Shown here in pieces: positions 1 to 9,726 of a DNA stretch of 39,050 nucleotides (positions within the stretch are counted from its first letter, which is position 1; every line of letters begins with the position of its first letter). The notes below the pieces were generated by a model. It was given only the letters and a program-made list of their open reading frames with translations. It was not told the origin of the DNA and did no database searches. This DNA comes from Stappia sp. MMSF_3263. GTDB lineage: Bacteria > Pseudomonadota > Alphaproteobacteria > Rhizobiales > Stappiaceae. Made by a program: the position numbers and the translations under genes. The stretch is taken from the NCBI RefSeq assembly GCF_030733745.1, contig NZ_JASHIK010000028.1, forward strand, positions 1 through 39,050, given 5' to 3'.

Positions 1-36
1 GTCAAAAACGACGCCAATAACGACGGTCATTACACG

Positions 37-294
37 TCAGCACGCGCCCCGAAAGGCGGCCCAACCCGGCCGGTTACGCTCCAGAATGGCGTCTATGCCG
101 TTCGTTATCTTTTCAACGAGAGCCGGGATCGGCGACGCCTGCTGGTTTTCTACGACGCCGTAGTTGTTTTCAGTTCCGCCATATGGCCTCCAGTTCCGGG
201 GCGATTCGAGCAGGGCTGCGTCTTCAAGAACATTGTGAACATCGGCTTCGACGGGGCAGCGATAGAGCTTCCAGAACAGGGCCTCGACGTCCAT
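37..294 (-). pseudogene. N-terminal fragment of a GHKL-type ATPase, broken at the window edge
   Basis: An 85-residue reading frame starts 3 nt after the stop of the receiver-like gene, so it is the last gene of the minus-strand operon. Residues around 57-70 (LVEKITNGIDAIL) resemble the N-box helix (E-K-x-x-N-x-x-D-A) of GHKL ATPases such as MutL, Hsp90 and histidine kinases. The later DxGxG and GxxG boxes are missing because the frame stops at 37-39. The two other minus-strand frames also close, at 30-32 and 2-4, so one frameshift would not restore the protein. Family members I know of are several hundred residues long. I read this as a gene cut by an insertion or deletion near position 40. 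What lies left of the window would settle it. Confidence 0.5.
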
Positions 295-297
295 AAC

Positions 298-2244
298 CTA
301 GCCCGCATCATCGACGTGAATTTGAATAATGAGACCGGCTTTTGAAAGACTGTCCCCCAGCACGTCGACGATATCTTCTCCCTTCACAATGGTGGCGACC
401 TTGTCGGTCTTTGGCTTCTTATCGTCTGAAGCGGGCTGTTCTTCGTCAAGTTTAAGCAATCCCGCAATCTTGAAGCCGTTCAAAGGCAGGTCAATTCCCT
501 GCAAGCCTGATCGAAATATCTGTCGAATCCTAGTCTGCTCTTTGAGAGTCTCGAACATCGCGCGACTGCGGGCCGCCACATGTGTGAGATCCAGTTCGAG
601 CAAAGCTGCTGTTAGGTCATCCTCACAATTGGAATCGAAAATCGCCGCTGCAAACTGCCCGCGGCGCGGAATGAGTACGTTTCCAGTGATCTCAACACCG
701 TTAGGCAGAGTGATCGGTTGTGTGCCCCCTTGTTGCAAAGGGAGATGAAGATCGGCTCGAAATCGCAATGATCTCGGCAGTGGCGCAAGTTCGCCGATCC
801 GCCCGACATTGCTAAGCAACTGCTGGCGCAAACCAAGGGCGGTCCCTTCCCGAAGTCGCGCAACGATCGACATGTCGCCGCGGTTGGTATGGAGCAATCG
901 CCTTGCTTGATCCAGATTGATTGTCCGCAGGTCGCCAAAGTCCCAATCGACTTGAAAACGTTGGTCCCCGTTCATGACTAGTACCGGAGTTGTATTTGCC
1001 GTCACTGCAAGGCCTGGTTTGGCCATGTCGATGCCTTTAAGCGATCCCGCCACCAACAAAGCCGTAGTCAGTCCGTCTTTCCGGATCAGGTCGCACTCGG
1101 GTGAAGCGACGAAGAAGACGAGATTATTGCGACCAGAAAAGAAGCCGCGACGTTTCACGGGTACTCCAGATTTCGGTCCCAAAATGTCGCCAAAGGTAAT
1201 CGGCCACTCAGCGCCGGTGGCGTGGTTGCGGCGTCTTGGATTTACAAAGAGGGTTTGCTCCAGAATGGCGTAGGTGTCGCGATCATTCGAAATCATCAGC
1301 GGGGCCGGATCATCCGCCATTTGATCGAGTGGTATCGCGGCTTCCAATACAGTCTTGTGGGATTCGATTTCATATTGGAGCACGCGGTCGAAGACATCGA
1401 GCATGTAGCTAGAGGTGTTGAGGCCCTCGAAGCGGAGCAACATGCTCCGAATATGCTGCAAGTCGTCGATGTCGATTTTGCGCAATGTGCCGGCGGCAGC
1501 GTGGACAGCTTCAATGGCTTTGTCCTCCCAAGTATCTACGAACTTGGCCAAAGCCAGGCTGTCAGATCGATGCGTGGCGAGGGTGAGGATCAGCCCTTCC
1601 ATGCGCCCGGGTTTTTGCAGGTCGTTCTTTCTGATTTGCCGGAATGATGAAGCATGTAGCTTCACATCGCGGCGGAAGTCCCTAGCCAGTTCATCGATCC
1701 CCTGAACCTGGGACATGAGGACAATAGAGGGGAGGGGGCGGTCTTGTCGGCGCTCAATAACCTCTTTGAGCCGCTCTACAGTAAATTCGCGATCCGGTGC
1801 CCCCTGCTGGATACCGAGGAAGAGGTCAATGACGATCAAATCAACATCGATTGCTGACCCAACGAAATCTCGACCACATGTTTCATAAGGGATGCCGAGT
1901 GCGGTTAGGGCCGCTTCTGCGGCATCGAGAAAAGGGCGATTATCCGAAATCTTTCGCTCATAGTTGTCAAAGAGCCCGCCGAGCAAATCCCGTATAGTCC
2001 CCCGAGCCTCCCAGAGCGCATTGATAAACTCTTGATTAGACCGCAGCTCTTCTCGCTCTTCCGGATCGTATGCAGGAAAATGGGCTGTGATCCGTTCTGC
2101 TTCGACACCTTGGGCGTCATCAAAAAAGCTATCCCAAGCGCCTTCGTCTAGCAGTTCTGCAACCTCCGGGATCTCGTCGTAACCGTCATCGACGATAATC
2201 GCGGAGCCGATTCCGGCATCACGTACCTGTTCCCTGTCGGTCAA
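298..2244 (-). CDS. Receiver-like (pseudo-response-regulator) protein, defence-associated
   Basis: This 648-residue protein of unassigned family starts with a strand ending in an acidic pair (IIVDD, D19/D20). Residues 135-141 (DLIVIDL) offer a possible phosphoacceptor D140, and SIVLMS near 173-178 looks like the conserved Ser/Thr strand. That order matches a CheY-like receiver, but D20 and D140 are about 120 residues apart, against roughly 45 in ordinary receivers, so a helical insert of about 75-80 residues is likely. Residues 200-648 match nothing I recognise and have no membrane segment. The start overlaps the stop of the upstream dual-GHKL gene by 4 nt, which suggests translational coupling and a kinase-regulator pair. 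Partnership and phosphorylation are inference. No DNA-binding output domain is evident. Confidence 0.7.
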   Translation of the reverse strand: MTDREQVRDAGIGSAIIVDDGYDEIPEVAELLDEGAWDSFFDDAQGVEAERITAHFPAYDPEEREELRSNQEFINALWEARGTIRDLLGGLFDNYERKISDNRPFLDAAEAALTALGIPYETCGRDFVGSAIDVDLIVIDLFLGIQQGAPDREFTVERLKEVIERRQDRPLPSIVLMSQVQGIDELARDFRRDVKLHASSFRQIRKNDLQKPGRMEGLILTLATHRSDSLALAKFVDTWEDKAIEAVHAAAGTLRKIDIDDLQHIRSMLLRFEGLNTSSYMLDVFDRVLQYEIESHKTVLEAAIPLDQMADDPAPLMISNDRDTYAILEQTLFVNPRRRNHATGAEWPITFGDILGPKSGVPVKRRGFFSGRNNLVFFVASPECDLIRKDGLTTALLVAGSLKGIDMAKPGLAVTANTTPVLVMNGDQRFQVDWDFGDLRTINLDQARRLLHTNRGDMSIVARLREGTALGLRQQLLSNVGRIGELAPLPRSLRFRADLHLPLQQGGTQPITLPNGVEITGNVLIPRRGQFAAAIFDSNCEDDLTAALLELDLTHVAARSRAMFETLKEQTRIRQIFRSGLQGIDLPLNGFKIAGLLKLDEEQPASDDKKPKTDKVATIVKGEDIVDVLGDSLSKAGLIIQIHVDDAG

Positions 2245-4628
2245 GGATCTTCCCCCACTACACGATAGTCGAAGGTCGAAAAACGCCCCTCCTCATTGAG
2301 TATGTCGGGGTCTAGTATGAGATCTCCGCCGTTGTGTTCCGCTGCTTCCCGGGCGATGTAGAGCCCTAGTCCCCGACGACGGCTCTTGTCTTTCAGCGAG
2401 AAGAAGAGATCGAAGACCCGGTCCTTATATTGCTTGGAAATGCCTGGGCCGTTGTCAGAGAACCGTATCCGCGGCGGATTGTCCTCAAGAGAAATCGTCA
2501 GCTCTGGCCTGAATGACATCTTCCGCTGTTTTTCGACATCCATCCAGTAAATGGAGTTGGAGATCAGATTTTCGAGCACCTGAACGACCATACCCTTTAC
2601 CGCGGATACCTGCACAGATCGGTCAGGAAGCACGACGTCCAGTTCGACCTGATGCCGTTCGAATTGCGCTTCGTGCGCCTCTAGGATTTCATTCAGGAGC
2701 TCATCGAGGTTGAAACGCTCCTTGCGCTGTCTTCCCGTCACACTTAGTGGATCGAGAATCCGGAGCCGTTTGCTGATGCTTGTCATAGATGCCCTGAGGC
2801 TCTCGAGCCTACGGCGGATTTCATCGGGAACTGACTTACGCTTTAGGCCGTTCAGAACGTCTAGCGCGTCTTCGGCCGACCTGGTCAGCTCGTGTGCAAC
2901 AACTTCGACCATCAAACCGATGCCCGCCATAGCCAGCATTTGGTCGGCATCCTTTTCCATGTCTGCAATGCGTTCGCGGGCCTGGGCGGCGTATCGTGCA
3001 AACTCCTCGCGCATCAGTTCGAGCTCTTGGACAACATCTCGGTGTTCGGACGGGACAACCTTTCGAATTGACTGGATCGCCGTCTTCATCCGTTTTTCGA
3101 GATCGGCCGTTTTAGTCTCGTCGGCTATGAAGGGTTCTTTGGCGTCCTTTTGTTCCTTAGTGACGCGGTTCATTTCGTCTCGAAGGCGCTCGACGGCGAA
3201 CTGAACTGTCTCTTTGAGGATAGCTTCTTCGGGGGTCTGCCGCAGGCCTTCGCGGTTCGTTTGATCGATGAGCTCAGGATTTTGCAGACGACCGATCTCG
3301 ATTTGCCCAATGAGCTGTATTCGGTTGAGAGCATAACCTTTTGAGGCAAGCGCGGTCTTGTCGAGATCTAGCCAGTCATCGTCCTCCGCCCCATATGGAT
3401 AAACTCGGAAGCCGTCGCGATACAGTCTAACACCCATCCATTGATCTAGAAGGTTGAGGAGCGCTTGACGCTCGCCTGCAGAGGAGAACCTACGTAGGGT
3501 ACGCCGATTGAACCAATGTAATTGGAAATCGAATGGCCCCACACTTTCGAGTGCGGTGTAGTCGATATCTCTTTTGTTCATCCTACGTCGCTTAGCTTGT
3601 AATCCTATAAGCGCGGCGCTTAGTTCATCGACGGTTGCTACTTCGACACTGACTTCCTTCGGGTGCTCAAATCCGAGATTAGTTATCTCGATGCGCAATT
3701 CTAATTGGGGCTCTGAGTTTATTATTCTGTATTGTCCATGCACCATTGCATGTGCGTGAGATAGGAACGAATTCTCAAGTCGCCGAAAATTGACCCTTTT
3801 GCCATTCCAGTACACCGCGATGCGCTGACCGGAGGCTTTGGCCAAAGGATCTACGAGTAAAGAGAAGTCGTCCATGGCCAAGCGCTCGACACGCTTGTCG
3901 CTCCAGTCGGCGTTTAGTTTCTCAATCTTGATATCAGTTCCACTGAAATCTGGGTCGTCCTTCTTCTCTCCTCTTCTCGGCTTGATGTCGATGTCTTCGA
4001 TCATTTTCGACGCGTCGTCGAACTTTGACCAGTCGATGTCGATGAGATTGAAGTTTTTGTCGTTTGTTTGTGTTGTCCGCACGGAGAGGCGATCGCCCAG
4101 CCGCATTGCTGAAAGGCGTCCTATGCCTTTTTCTCCGAGAAAAGGCGCGCGCGATTTCCCGCCAGCAATAGCTGCATCGATCTCGCTTTTTCGGGACGAA
4201 GTTCCGATCACAAGGAATACGGTGTCGAGGTCCGTCAACGACATGCCCGACCCTGTGTCCGAGATCGTGATGGAGTTCAGGGCATCGATCTCTTCAAGCG
4301 CTTGCAACAAGGCATCCAGTGTTTCGGCCTCGTCGATAAGAGCACAGGCTTCGTCCCAGAGCTCGTCGGCTTCCGTGTTGAGTTTGCCGGAAAGCTCGAC
4401 TTTGAGATCATCCAACTCAACTGCGTCTTCGTCCTCGATGGCGCTGAGGATTTGGGATTTGGACTCCTGATAGTCCCGTCGACCCAGGACGATATTGAAA
4501 CTTACTGTGACCCCGTTGTTTGAGCCGGCATCGATGCCGTTCTTGATCAGTTCATAAAACGCAATAGCATCGGAGCTGATGAGCTCCGATCCCAATTCCA
4601 GAATAGTTCGGGCAGTTACCTTGAACAT
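2241..4628 (-). CDS. Dual GHKL ATPase: Hsp90/MutL-like N-terminal module plus histidine-kinase-like C-terminal module
   Basis: This 795-residue cytosolic protein has two Bergerat-fold modules. The first (about 1-200) shows an N-box (ELIKNGIDA), a D-x-G-x-G box (SDTGSGMS) and a lid (GEKGIGRLSAM). The middle (about 490-570) is charged and coiled-coil-like. The second starts with an H-box-like VAHELTR (H579), then an N-box near 686-691 (ENLISNS), a G1 box (SDNGPGIS) and a G2 box (RRGLGLYIA), the order of a sensor histidine kinase. No transmembrane or PAS domain is visible. It follows the sulfurtransferase gene by 39 nt and overlaps the receiver-like gene by 4 nt. It could be an effector or sensor of the phosphorothioation locus; that role is inferred from position only. 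No strong ribosome binding site precedes the chosen ATG. Confidence 0.75.
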   Translation of the reverse strand: MFKVTARTILELGSELISSDAIAFYELIKNGIDAGSNNGVTVSFNIVLGRRDYQESKSQILSAIEDEDAVELDDLKVELSGKLNTEADELWDEACALIDEAETLDALLQALEEIDALNSITISDTGSGMSLTDLDTVFLVIGTSSRKSEIDAAIAGGKSRAPFLGEKGIGRLSAMRLGDRLSVRTTQTNDKNFNLIDIDWSKFDDASKMIEDIDIKPRRGEKKDDPDFSGTDIKIEKLNADWSDKRVERLAMDDFSLLVDPLAKASGQRIAVYWNGKRVNFRRLENSFLSHAHAMVHGQYRIINSEPQLELRIEITNLGFEHPKEVSVEVATVDELSAALIGLQAKRRRMNKRDIDYTALESVGPFDFQLHWFNRRTLRRFSSAGERQALLNLLDQWMGVRLYRDGFRVYPYGAEDDDWLDLDKTALASKGYALNRIQLIGQIEIGRLQNPELIDQTNREGLRQTPEEAILKETVQFAVERLRDEMNRVTKEQKDAKEPFIADETKTADLEKRMKTAIQSIRKVVPSEHRDVVQELELMREEFARYAAQARERIADMEKDADQMLAMAGIGLMVEVVAHELTRSAEDALDVLNGLKRKSVPDEIRRRLESLRASMTSISKRLRILDPLSVTGRQRKERFNLDELLNEILEAHEAQFERHQVELDVVLPDRSVQVSAVKGMVVQVLENLISNSIYWMDVEKQRKMSFRPELTISLEDNPPRIRFSDNGPGISKQYKDRVFDLFFSLKDKSRRRGLGLYIAREAAEHNGGDLILDPDILNEEGRFSTFDYRVVGEDP

Positions 4629-4667
4629 ACATGGACCATAAACCGAGAGCCTTTACATTTCATAATG

Positions 4668-5501
4668 TTACTTGTGGCAAGTAAGACATGCTTTGGCCGC
4701 TCCGCCGTAGACATCGTCGAGATCAATTGAGGCTTCTGGTCGCAACGGATTTGCTTGAATGCGGGCGCGTGCGCGCTCCACGCGCCGTTCGTGCTCTACT
4801 CGGATCTGCTCTTGGCGCTCGGGCTTCTCGAGCTCACTTAGAGACTCACCTTGGCTCCACGTGAACGGGGACCCGTGTTCGATAGCGTTCTTCTCGTATT
4901 GTTTGGCTTCCTCAAAAGCCGTCGGATGGCGTTCTCGTAGGCGCACCCATTCGATCTTTTGCTGAAAGAAGCAGAATGTGCATCCGCTTCGCGTTCGCCA
5001 GTCATAATAGTCCGGAAGACCGAGGCCTGAGCCTTCTAGGATTTCGATGACACCGGGCTTGTCGATCCCGCTCTCTTTGAATGGGAGCCTAACTAGCAAC
5101 TTGTCCTTATTAGATTGATAGCCTTCGCGGTATTCCTCGTCACTGCGAATGGCGACATAAGAAATGACAGTCTCACCGGCTTCCATAAATTGGCGGACCC
5201 ATCTCTCGAAGGGACGGAGTTTTAGCTGCCGCGTGCACCAACGCGATTGGGCGGAAGGAAGGTAGCTTTTGTAGCTCTTCAGCCAATAGTCGAAATCTCG
5301 ATCAGGGTTCAACCGTAATATGGATTTGCCGAGATAGCCTTCTAGTCGCGTTAGATATGTGTAGACCTCGGGCAATTCTTTGCCCGTATCGGTGAAGAAG
5401 TATTCTACATCGACTTCAGGATATCGCTGGCGCATGAAAACTGCCAAAGCGGCGCTGTCCCGTCCTCCGGACAACCCGAGGACATGGCGGGTTCCAGTCA
5501 T
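4668..5501 (-). CDS. sspD: PAPS-reductase-family sulfurtransferase, SspD/DndC-like
   Basis: This 277-residue protein carries the PP-loop GLSGGRDS at residues 9-16, typical of ATP pyrophosphatases that adenylate a substrate before sulfur transfer. Two CxxC pairs (C174/C177 and C272/C275, the latter three residues from the end) plus C89 could bind an iron-sulfur cluster, as DndC does. In known phosphorothioation systems this subunit activates the DNA backbone and takes sulfur from a cysteine desulfurase. Its start overlaps the stop of the large ATPase gene by 4 nt (ATGA). It is shorter than DndC and closer to SspD in size. PAPS reductase of sulfate assimilation is unlikely given the neighbours and the two CxxC pairs. 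Confidence 0.8.
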   Translation of the reverse strand: MTGTRHVLGLSGGRDSAALAVFMRQRYPEVDVEYFFTDTGKELPEVYTYLTRLEGYLGKSILRLNPDRDFDYWLKSYKSYLPSAQSRWCTRQLKLRPFERWVRQFMEAGETVISYVAIRSDEEYREGYQSNKDKLLVRLPFKESGIDKPGVIEILEGSGLGLPDYYDWRTRSGCTFCFFQQKIEWVRLRERHPTAFEEAKQYEKNAIEHGSPFTWSQGESLSELEKPERQEQIRVEHERRVERARARIQANPLRPEASIDLDDVYGGAAKACLTCHK

Positions 5502-8500
5502 GCCCGTTCTCCCACGCGGAATGGTTTTTCAGAATCGATATACTTCGATGTGACTTCGATGAGAGCCGCCAGAATGATATCGCGTCGTTTCTGGTCGGCT
5601 TCGCTGAGCACCTTGTCGACAATCCCGGCCAAGTGCTCGACATCGTGCCGGTCGATATCAGCCACCTCGAATTCCCGGAAGAGCGAATGTGGTGAAGAGT
5701 CTTTACCAACGACGACTGCGAGCGCCTGGCGGCGGTCTTTGCGGCCCTTCACTCGCGCCATTGTTTCGGTCTTCAGGAATAAGGCCGCGAGTTCCACGAT
5801 TCCGACAGCTGCACGCTCGCGATCTCCGTCATTCCAATCCCGCGGCAACTTGTTAGCGGCGATACTGGCAACACCTTCCATGTCTTCGCGCGTCCCATGA
5901 AACTGCGTCAGTCGGCCGACGAAGGCTTCCAATCTCAGATCGCCCCCTATCTGCCGGATGTTGTCGGCCCGGTCGCGCAGATCCTTGAACGTATCTTCAC
6001 CTTGACCCCGAACATCAAGCTCGCGAAGCATCAAGCCCTTGAGATCTTCTAGAACCTTGGGATAGGCGGCGCGCATTTCTGCCAGTGCATCTCTGAGAAG
6101 AAGAGCGGTTGCTTTGGGATCGAAACGGCCGTCCGAAAGCGGTTCTGTCAGCCGTGGCAAATCGTCAAACAAGAGTCTGTTCGGATCGTTCGCCCGCTTG
6201 AGAATTTCGCGAACCTGCAATGTTCGCGGTGAAAGCGATTGAGTCCGCGCGGTCCATGGTACGAGCGCGTCGAATTCTCCGATGATCGTTCGCGCGACGA
6301 GTAAGGGTTCGGCCGCTCCTTTAAGCTTCAGGAGACCACCCAATTCCTCAAGCGTTTCTCCGATGAACCCTTCCATTTCCACACGCCGCAGGCCGATATC
6401 CTTGGCGTTTCGTGCTAGAAATTCGACACAAAGTTCGTTGAAGTTGCTCTGAAATACACCTTCGCCGTAGACGGCGACCCGAGCGCGGCGTGACAGAATG
6501 TAGGCTACGACAAACACGGGACCGAGTCCTGACTTGAGGCCTATGGGATCCTTACCCCAGGTTTCGATGATTTCATCGGCCGTAACGATCCCGTGCTCAG
6601 CATCTGCCAGCAACGTGTCGGCCTCCCGCCACAGTGGATGTAATTCATCTCCCTGCTTTGGCGCCTGATACTCTCCTTCGATATGCAACCCCGTTTCTTG
6701 CAGCAGCGATATGTAAAGGCCGCGCTCGGCCGGATAATTCTTGCCCTCAAATCCCAAATTCGTTTCGGAAGCATGCATTGTCATCCGCTTCATGAGCTTG
6801 GTTCGCGCACTGACCGCGTTGGAGGATGGCTCAGAGCAGTTCAGAAGTTCATTGCGGATATCAGGTGCGTCTCGGAAGATCGTGTCGGCGCGGGATGACA
6901 AGAGTTCATTCAGGTGACGCTTGGTCAGGCGACGGGGCTCGTTGGCGCCTTCATACCACACGCATTCTCCAATCAAGCCGTGTAGGTTATCTTCGAGTTT
7001 CTGGCGCACTTCTGTGACGCGCGCATCGATCTCGCGCCGCGCTATCGGATCCCCCCTTAGTTCAGGAAATCGGTTCACAAGGCCGCTCAGACCGGTCAGT
7101 TCGCGTGCAAGATCGAGCAACTTGCCAGCGCTGTGGTGGTGTCCGATGAACAATGGATGAGATTTACAGGACCTTATAGCGCGCTCGTAGGCGCTGATTG
7201 CCTCCTCTGATGTTTCGCCTCGTGTGGGGAGAGGAAAAACAATGCGGCCGATCGTGTCTTGGGAACATTTTGGCGCGGGCAGAGTCTCTAGCTCCGATAC
7301 CGGTTCGATCGACATTTCGAACCATCTCATGGCTCCGGTTTTTTCATGGTGTCGTTTAGCCAGCATTGGCTGCAGGTCCGCAAGGGTCCGGACCAGATTG
7401 AGATCGATATCGTTAGCCTCTGCGATCGCTTCCTGAAGCCGCGCCTCTACGTCAAAATCCGATCCTGCGTAGAGCACATAGATGCCAGCATGCTTTCGGA
7501 AGACAATTTCTGATTGACGTTCCAGGCGTGCCAACGCGCTGTCGACGTCGACACGGTCAATCTCATGGAGGGCCATTGCAATCGTCGCGGGTTGTGTTGC
7601 AAGCCCGGACCTGTCTTTAAGCAGATCCAGGGTCGCTATTGTCTTCAGAACCTGTAGCTCCGTATCGCTAGCGCCTCGTGCGATCGCTCTTTCGATTGCA
7701 TCATGGGCCAGAGCCCAACGACGGCCGTCGGGGGATGATAGAATGGCTGGCTCGAAATTTGATTGGAGGTAACTCCACAGGAGATAAGGCGGGTAGAAGC
7801 TATCGGTTGCTTCTCCTGTTAGCGCATCCTGCAAACCATAGGGCTCGGCTGAGCTCAAAAACGAGAATATGCTCCGCTGGTTTTGGCCAAACCTCCTCCG
7901 AGACAACGGACCAAGGAGACAAGCCGTAAAGGGATGAAGCGGTGCTGTTCGAGCGAGCTTGCCAGCCAGGCGTTTCGCATCGGTCTTGCTTCTCGCCGGC
8001 CTGAGGTGTTCGACGCACGCTTCGGCCAGTGGAAGTGCTTTTCGGACCGCACGTTGATGCCCCAGCGCCTCGCCAATGAGCTCGATCGTCTCTTCCAGCG
8101 AAACGGAAATCGAAATGTCGACAAACCGGCCTTGGATTTTTGCCCAGGAGTCCCGCGCTTTTCGGCTCAAGCGCTCGGCATACTCGTCGAAGGCCTGATG
8201 CAAGATTCCGAGAAAAATCAGTTTGCCGTGGCTTCGGGAAGCGAGTTCAGCAAGGTCTTGCAGGAGGTGAATATCACCGTCTCCGTCGGCAGCTGCTTCC
8301 AGGCCTCGCCCGAGCTCGTCCATAATAATAAGAAGACCGCGATCCTTAGATCGGCGCTCTATTTCGCCGAGAATTTTGGCCGATGCGGCACCGGGAGGAA
8401 GCTCGAAATGTTCAGCGAGTTGCGCAGAAACAGAGCGGCGCTCGGTAACGAGCGGCAAGACGCTCCAGCGAGCCGGAAAGTGGGGTAGAGCTGCTTTCAA

Positions 8501-8791
8501 GGCGCTCATTACCGTTTCGCCAAACAATGTTGCGGCTTGTTCCCGCACGGGCTTGGGCGCGCCGAATAGACAGGCAAGCGCTAGTGCGAGGCTCGATTTG
8601 CCACCGCCGTATGGTCCTGTCCATGTGAACGCGCCTTGTTGAGTGTCGGCAACATGCGCGGCCATGAAGGTCACTGCGGCTTGAAATGATGGTGGGCAAT
8701 AGAAGCCGTCAATGGCGGTGGCAGAGGCAAAGTCGGAATCGATCCGTACTGATCGGCGAAATCTTGGTGCGATTGCTATTGGGTCGCTCAT
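5498..8791 (-). CDS. sspC: Large P-loop ATPase, SspC-like subunit of the phosphorothioation system
   Basis: This 1097-residue protein has a Walker A loop at residues 59-67 (GPYGGGKSS) and a Walker B strand at 152-160 (GLLIIMDEL), followed by a sensor-like strand (KLIFLGILHQ). This is a STAND/AAA-like ATPase N-terminus with a long helical C-terminus of unknown fold. It lies between the DUF4007 gene (4-nt overlap) and the sulfurtransferase gene (4-nt overlap), the order reported for sspB-sspC-sspD. Assignment as SspC rests on this order and the P-loop rather than on residue-level recognition. In Ssp systems the ATPase is thought to power DNA handling during sulfur insertion. No membrane segment is seen. 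Confidence 0.7.
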   Translation of the reverse strand: MSDPIAIAPRFRRSVRIDSDFASATAIDGFYCPPSFQAAVTFMAAHVADTQQGAFTWTGPYGGGKSSLALALACLFGAPKPVREQAATLFGETVMSALKAALPHFPARWSVLPLVTERRSVSAQLAEHFELPPGAASAKILGEIERRSKDRGLLIIMDELGRGLEAAADGDGDIHLLQDLAELASRSHGKLIFLGILHQAFDEYAERLSRKARDSWAKIQGRFVDISISVSLEETIELIGEALGHQRAVRKALPLAEACVEHLRPARSKTDAKRLAGKLARTAPLHPFTACLLGPLSRRRFGQNQRSIFSFLSSAEPYGLQDALTGEATDSFYPPYLLWSYLQSNFEPAILSSPDGRRWALAHDAIERAIARGASDTELQVLKTIATLDLLKDRSGLATQPATIAMALHEIDRVDVDSALARLERQSEIVFRKHAGIYVLYAGSDFDVEARLQEAIAEANDIDLNLVRTLADLQPMLAKRHHEKTGAMRWFEMSIEPVSELETLPAPKCSQDTIGRIVFPLPTRGETSEEAISAYERAIRSCKSHPLFIGHHHSAGKLLDLARELTGLSGLVNRFPELRGDPIARREIDARVTEVRQKLEDNLHGLIGECVWYEGANEPRRLTKRHLNELLSSRADTIFRDAPDIRNELLNCSEPSSNAVSARTKLMKRMTMHASETNLGFEGKNYPAERGLYISLLQETGLHIEGEYQAPKQGDELHPLWREADTLLADAEHGIVTADEIIETWGKDPIGLKSGLGPVFVVAYILSRRARVAVYGEGVFQSNFNELCVEFLARNAKDIGLRRVEMEGFIGETLEELGGLLKLKGAAEPLLVARTIIGEFDALVPWTARTQSLSPRTLQVREILKRANDPNRLLFDDLPRLTEPLSDGRFDPKATALLLRDALAEMRAAYPKVLEDLKGLMLRELDVRGQGEDTFKDLRDRADNIRQIGGDLRLEAFVGRLTQFHGTREDMEGVASIAANKLPRDWNDGDRERAAVGIVELAALFLKTETMARVKGRKDRRQALAVVVGKDSSPHSLFREFEVADIDRHDVEHLAGIVDKVLSEADQKRRDIILAALIEVTSKYIDSEKPFRVGERA

Positions 8792-9726
8792 GCAGCCACC
8801 TGAAAATGTGCACCAACGAGAGCGTCACGAAGGTTCTTGCGCTCAAGATCCTCTGAATGTTTTCCGTTGCGGATGATCTGTCGGAGTCCGGCTGTCTCGG
8901 ACCAGACAAGCGTTCCGTCGGAAATTTCTTCGAGCCGCTCAAGCCGTTCCACGATGTCTTCCTCATCGAGCAGAAAGACCCTACCCGGAGATCGCGGCGC
9001 GTATGCCGCGTTTTCGAATGACATTGTATTTTGATCCGGCGCGAAGTGTTTCCAGAACGCATTGAGACAAAACAGAAATACGGCGTCGGGGAGGTTGGGT
9101 TTTTGTCCGCGCGAAAGCCGTGAGCGGTGCTTATCCATAGGGCGGATCAGTCCGAGTTCGGCTAAAATGGAGTCTCCGGCATCGCTTGAACCGCGACCGC
9201 CGATATATGTTCTCAACAGACACTGCAGGTCACGGTCCACGGTGGTCGGAGCTACTCGGCTCCATCCGCATTCCTGCGCGAGTGCGAGCAGAGCGGAAAC
9301 GATATCCTGCCTAACGAAGCTGCCACCACGGAACTCATTGAAGAGCCAATAGGCAGACGTCAGACGAGGGCGTGCAGCTAAATGCCAATGGAGTAGCCAA
9401 AGGGAGGAGTCTTCCTCGAGGTAGGGGTCGATTCCGTCCGGACCGAACAACATGTCTCCGAGCCACGCGGTTGCGAGGCCGTCATCGGTCTCATCAAGAA
9501 TTCCAGCGCCGGTAGCCCAATACCGAATTGCGCCCACCATGTTTCGGCCAACACCAAAACGCGCGATGGACTCCGGGTCACGGAATACATGAACCGCATC
9601 CTTGGGCGAGGGCGCGTCGCTGACAGCGCCATAGGCCTTTTGCAGCCAACCGTAGCGCAAGGGAAAGGTCTCATGCCCCGAGAAGCACGGGCGGTACTGA
9701 TCGTTCTTCAGCTCTTGAGCACTCAC
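8788..9726 (-). CDS. sspB: DUF4007 family protein, SspB-like
   Basis: The N-terminus carries FSGHETFPLRYGW, which I recognise as typical of DUF4007 proteins. These recur next to PAPS-reductase-like and ATPase genes, and SspB of the Ssp phosphorothioation system, a reported nickase, is of this kind. The longest frame runs up to 9822, but that start overlaps the divergent desulfurase gene. I chose the GTG at 9724-9726 because an AGGAGGT Shine-Dalgarno sequence lies just upstream, giving 312 residues. An ATG at 9747 is the alternative. It is the first gene of the minus-strand operon, so transcription probably begins in 9727-9802. Nickase activity is known for the family, not shown here. Confidence 0.75.
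   Translation of the reverse strand: MSAQELKNDQYRPCFSGHETFPLRYGWLQKAYGAVSDAPSPKDAVHVFRDPESIARFGVGRNMVGAIRYWATGAGILDETDDGLATAWLGDMLFGPDGIDPYLEEDSSLWLLHWHLAARPRLTSAYWLFNEFRGGSFVRQDIVSALLALAQECGWSRVAPTTVDRDLQCLLRTYIGGRGSSDAGDSILAELGLIRPMDKHRSRLSRGQKPNLPDAVFLFCLNAFWKHFAPDQNTMSFENAAYAPRSPGRVFLLDEEDIVERLERLEEISDGTLVWSETAGLRQIIRNGKHSEDLERKNLRDALVGAHFQVAA

Noticed and set aside
298-4628. Detocs-type three-gene defence system
   Set aside because: The domain content (dual GHKL protein and large-insert receiver) does not match the Detocs sensor, buffer and effector as I know them.
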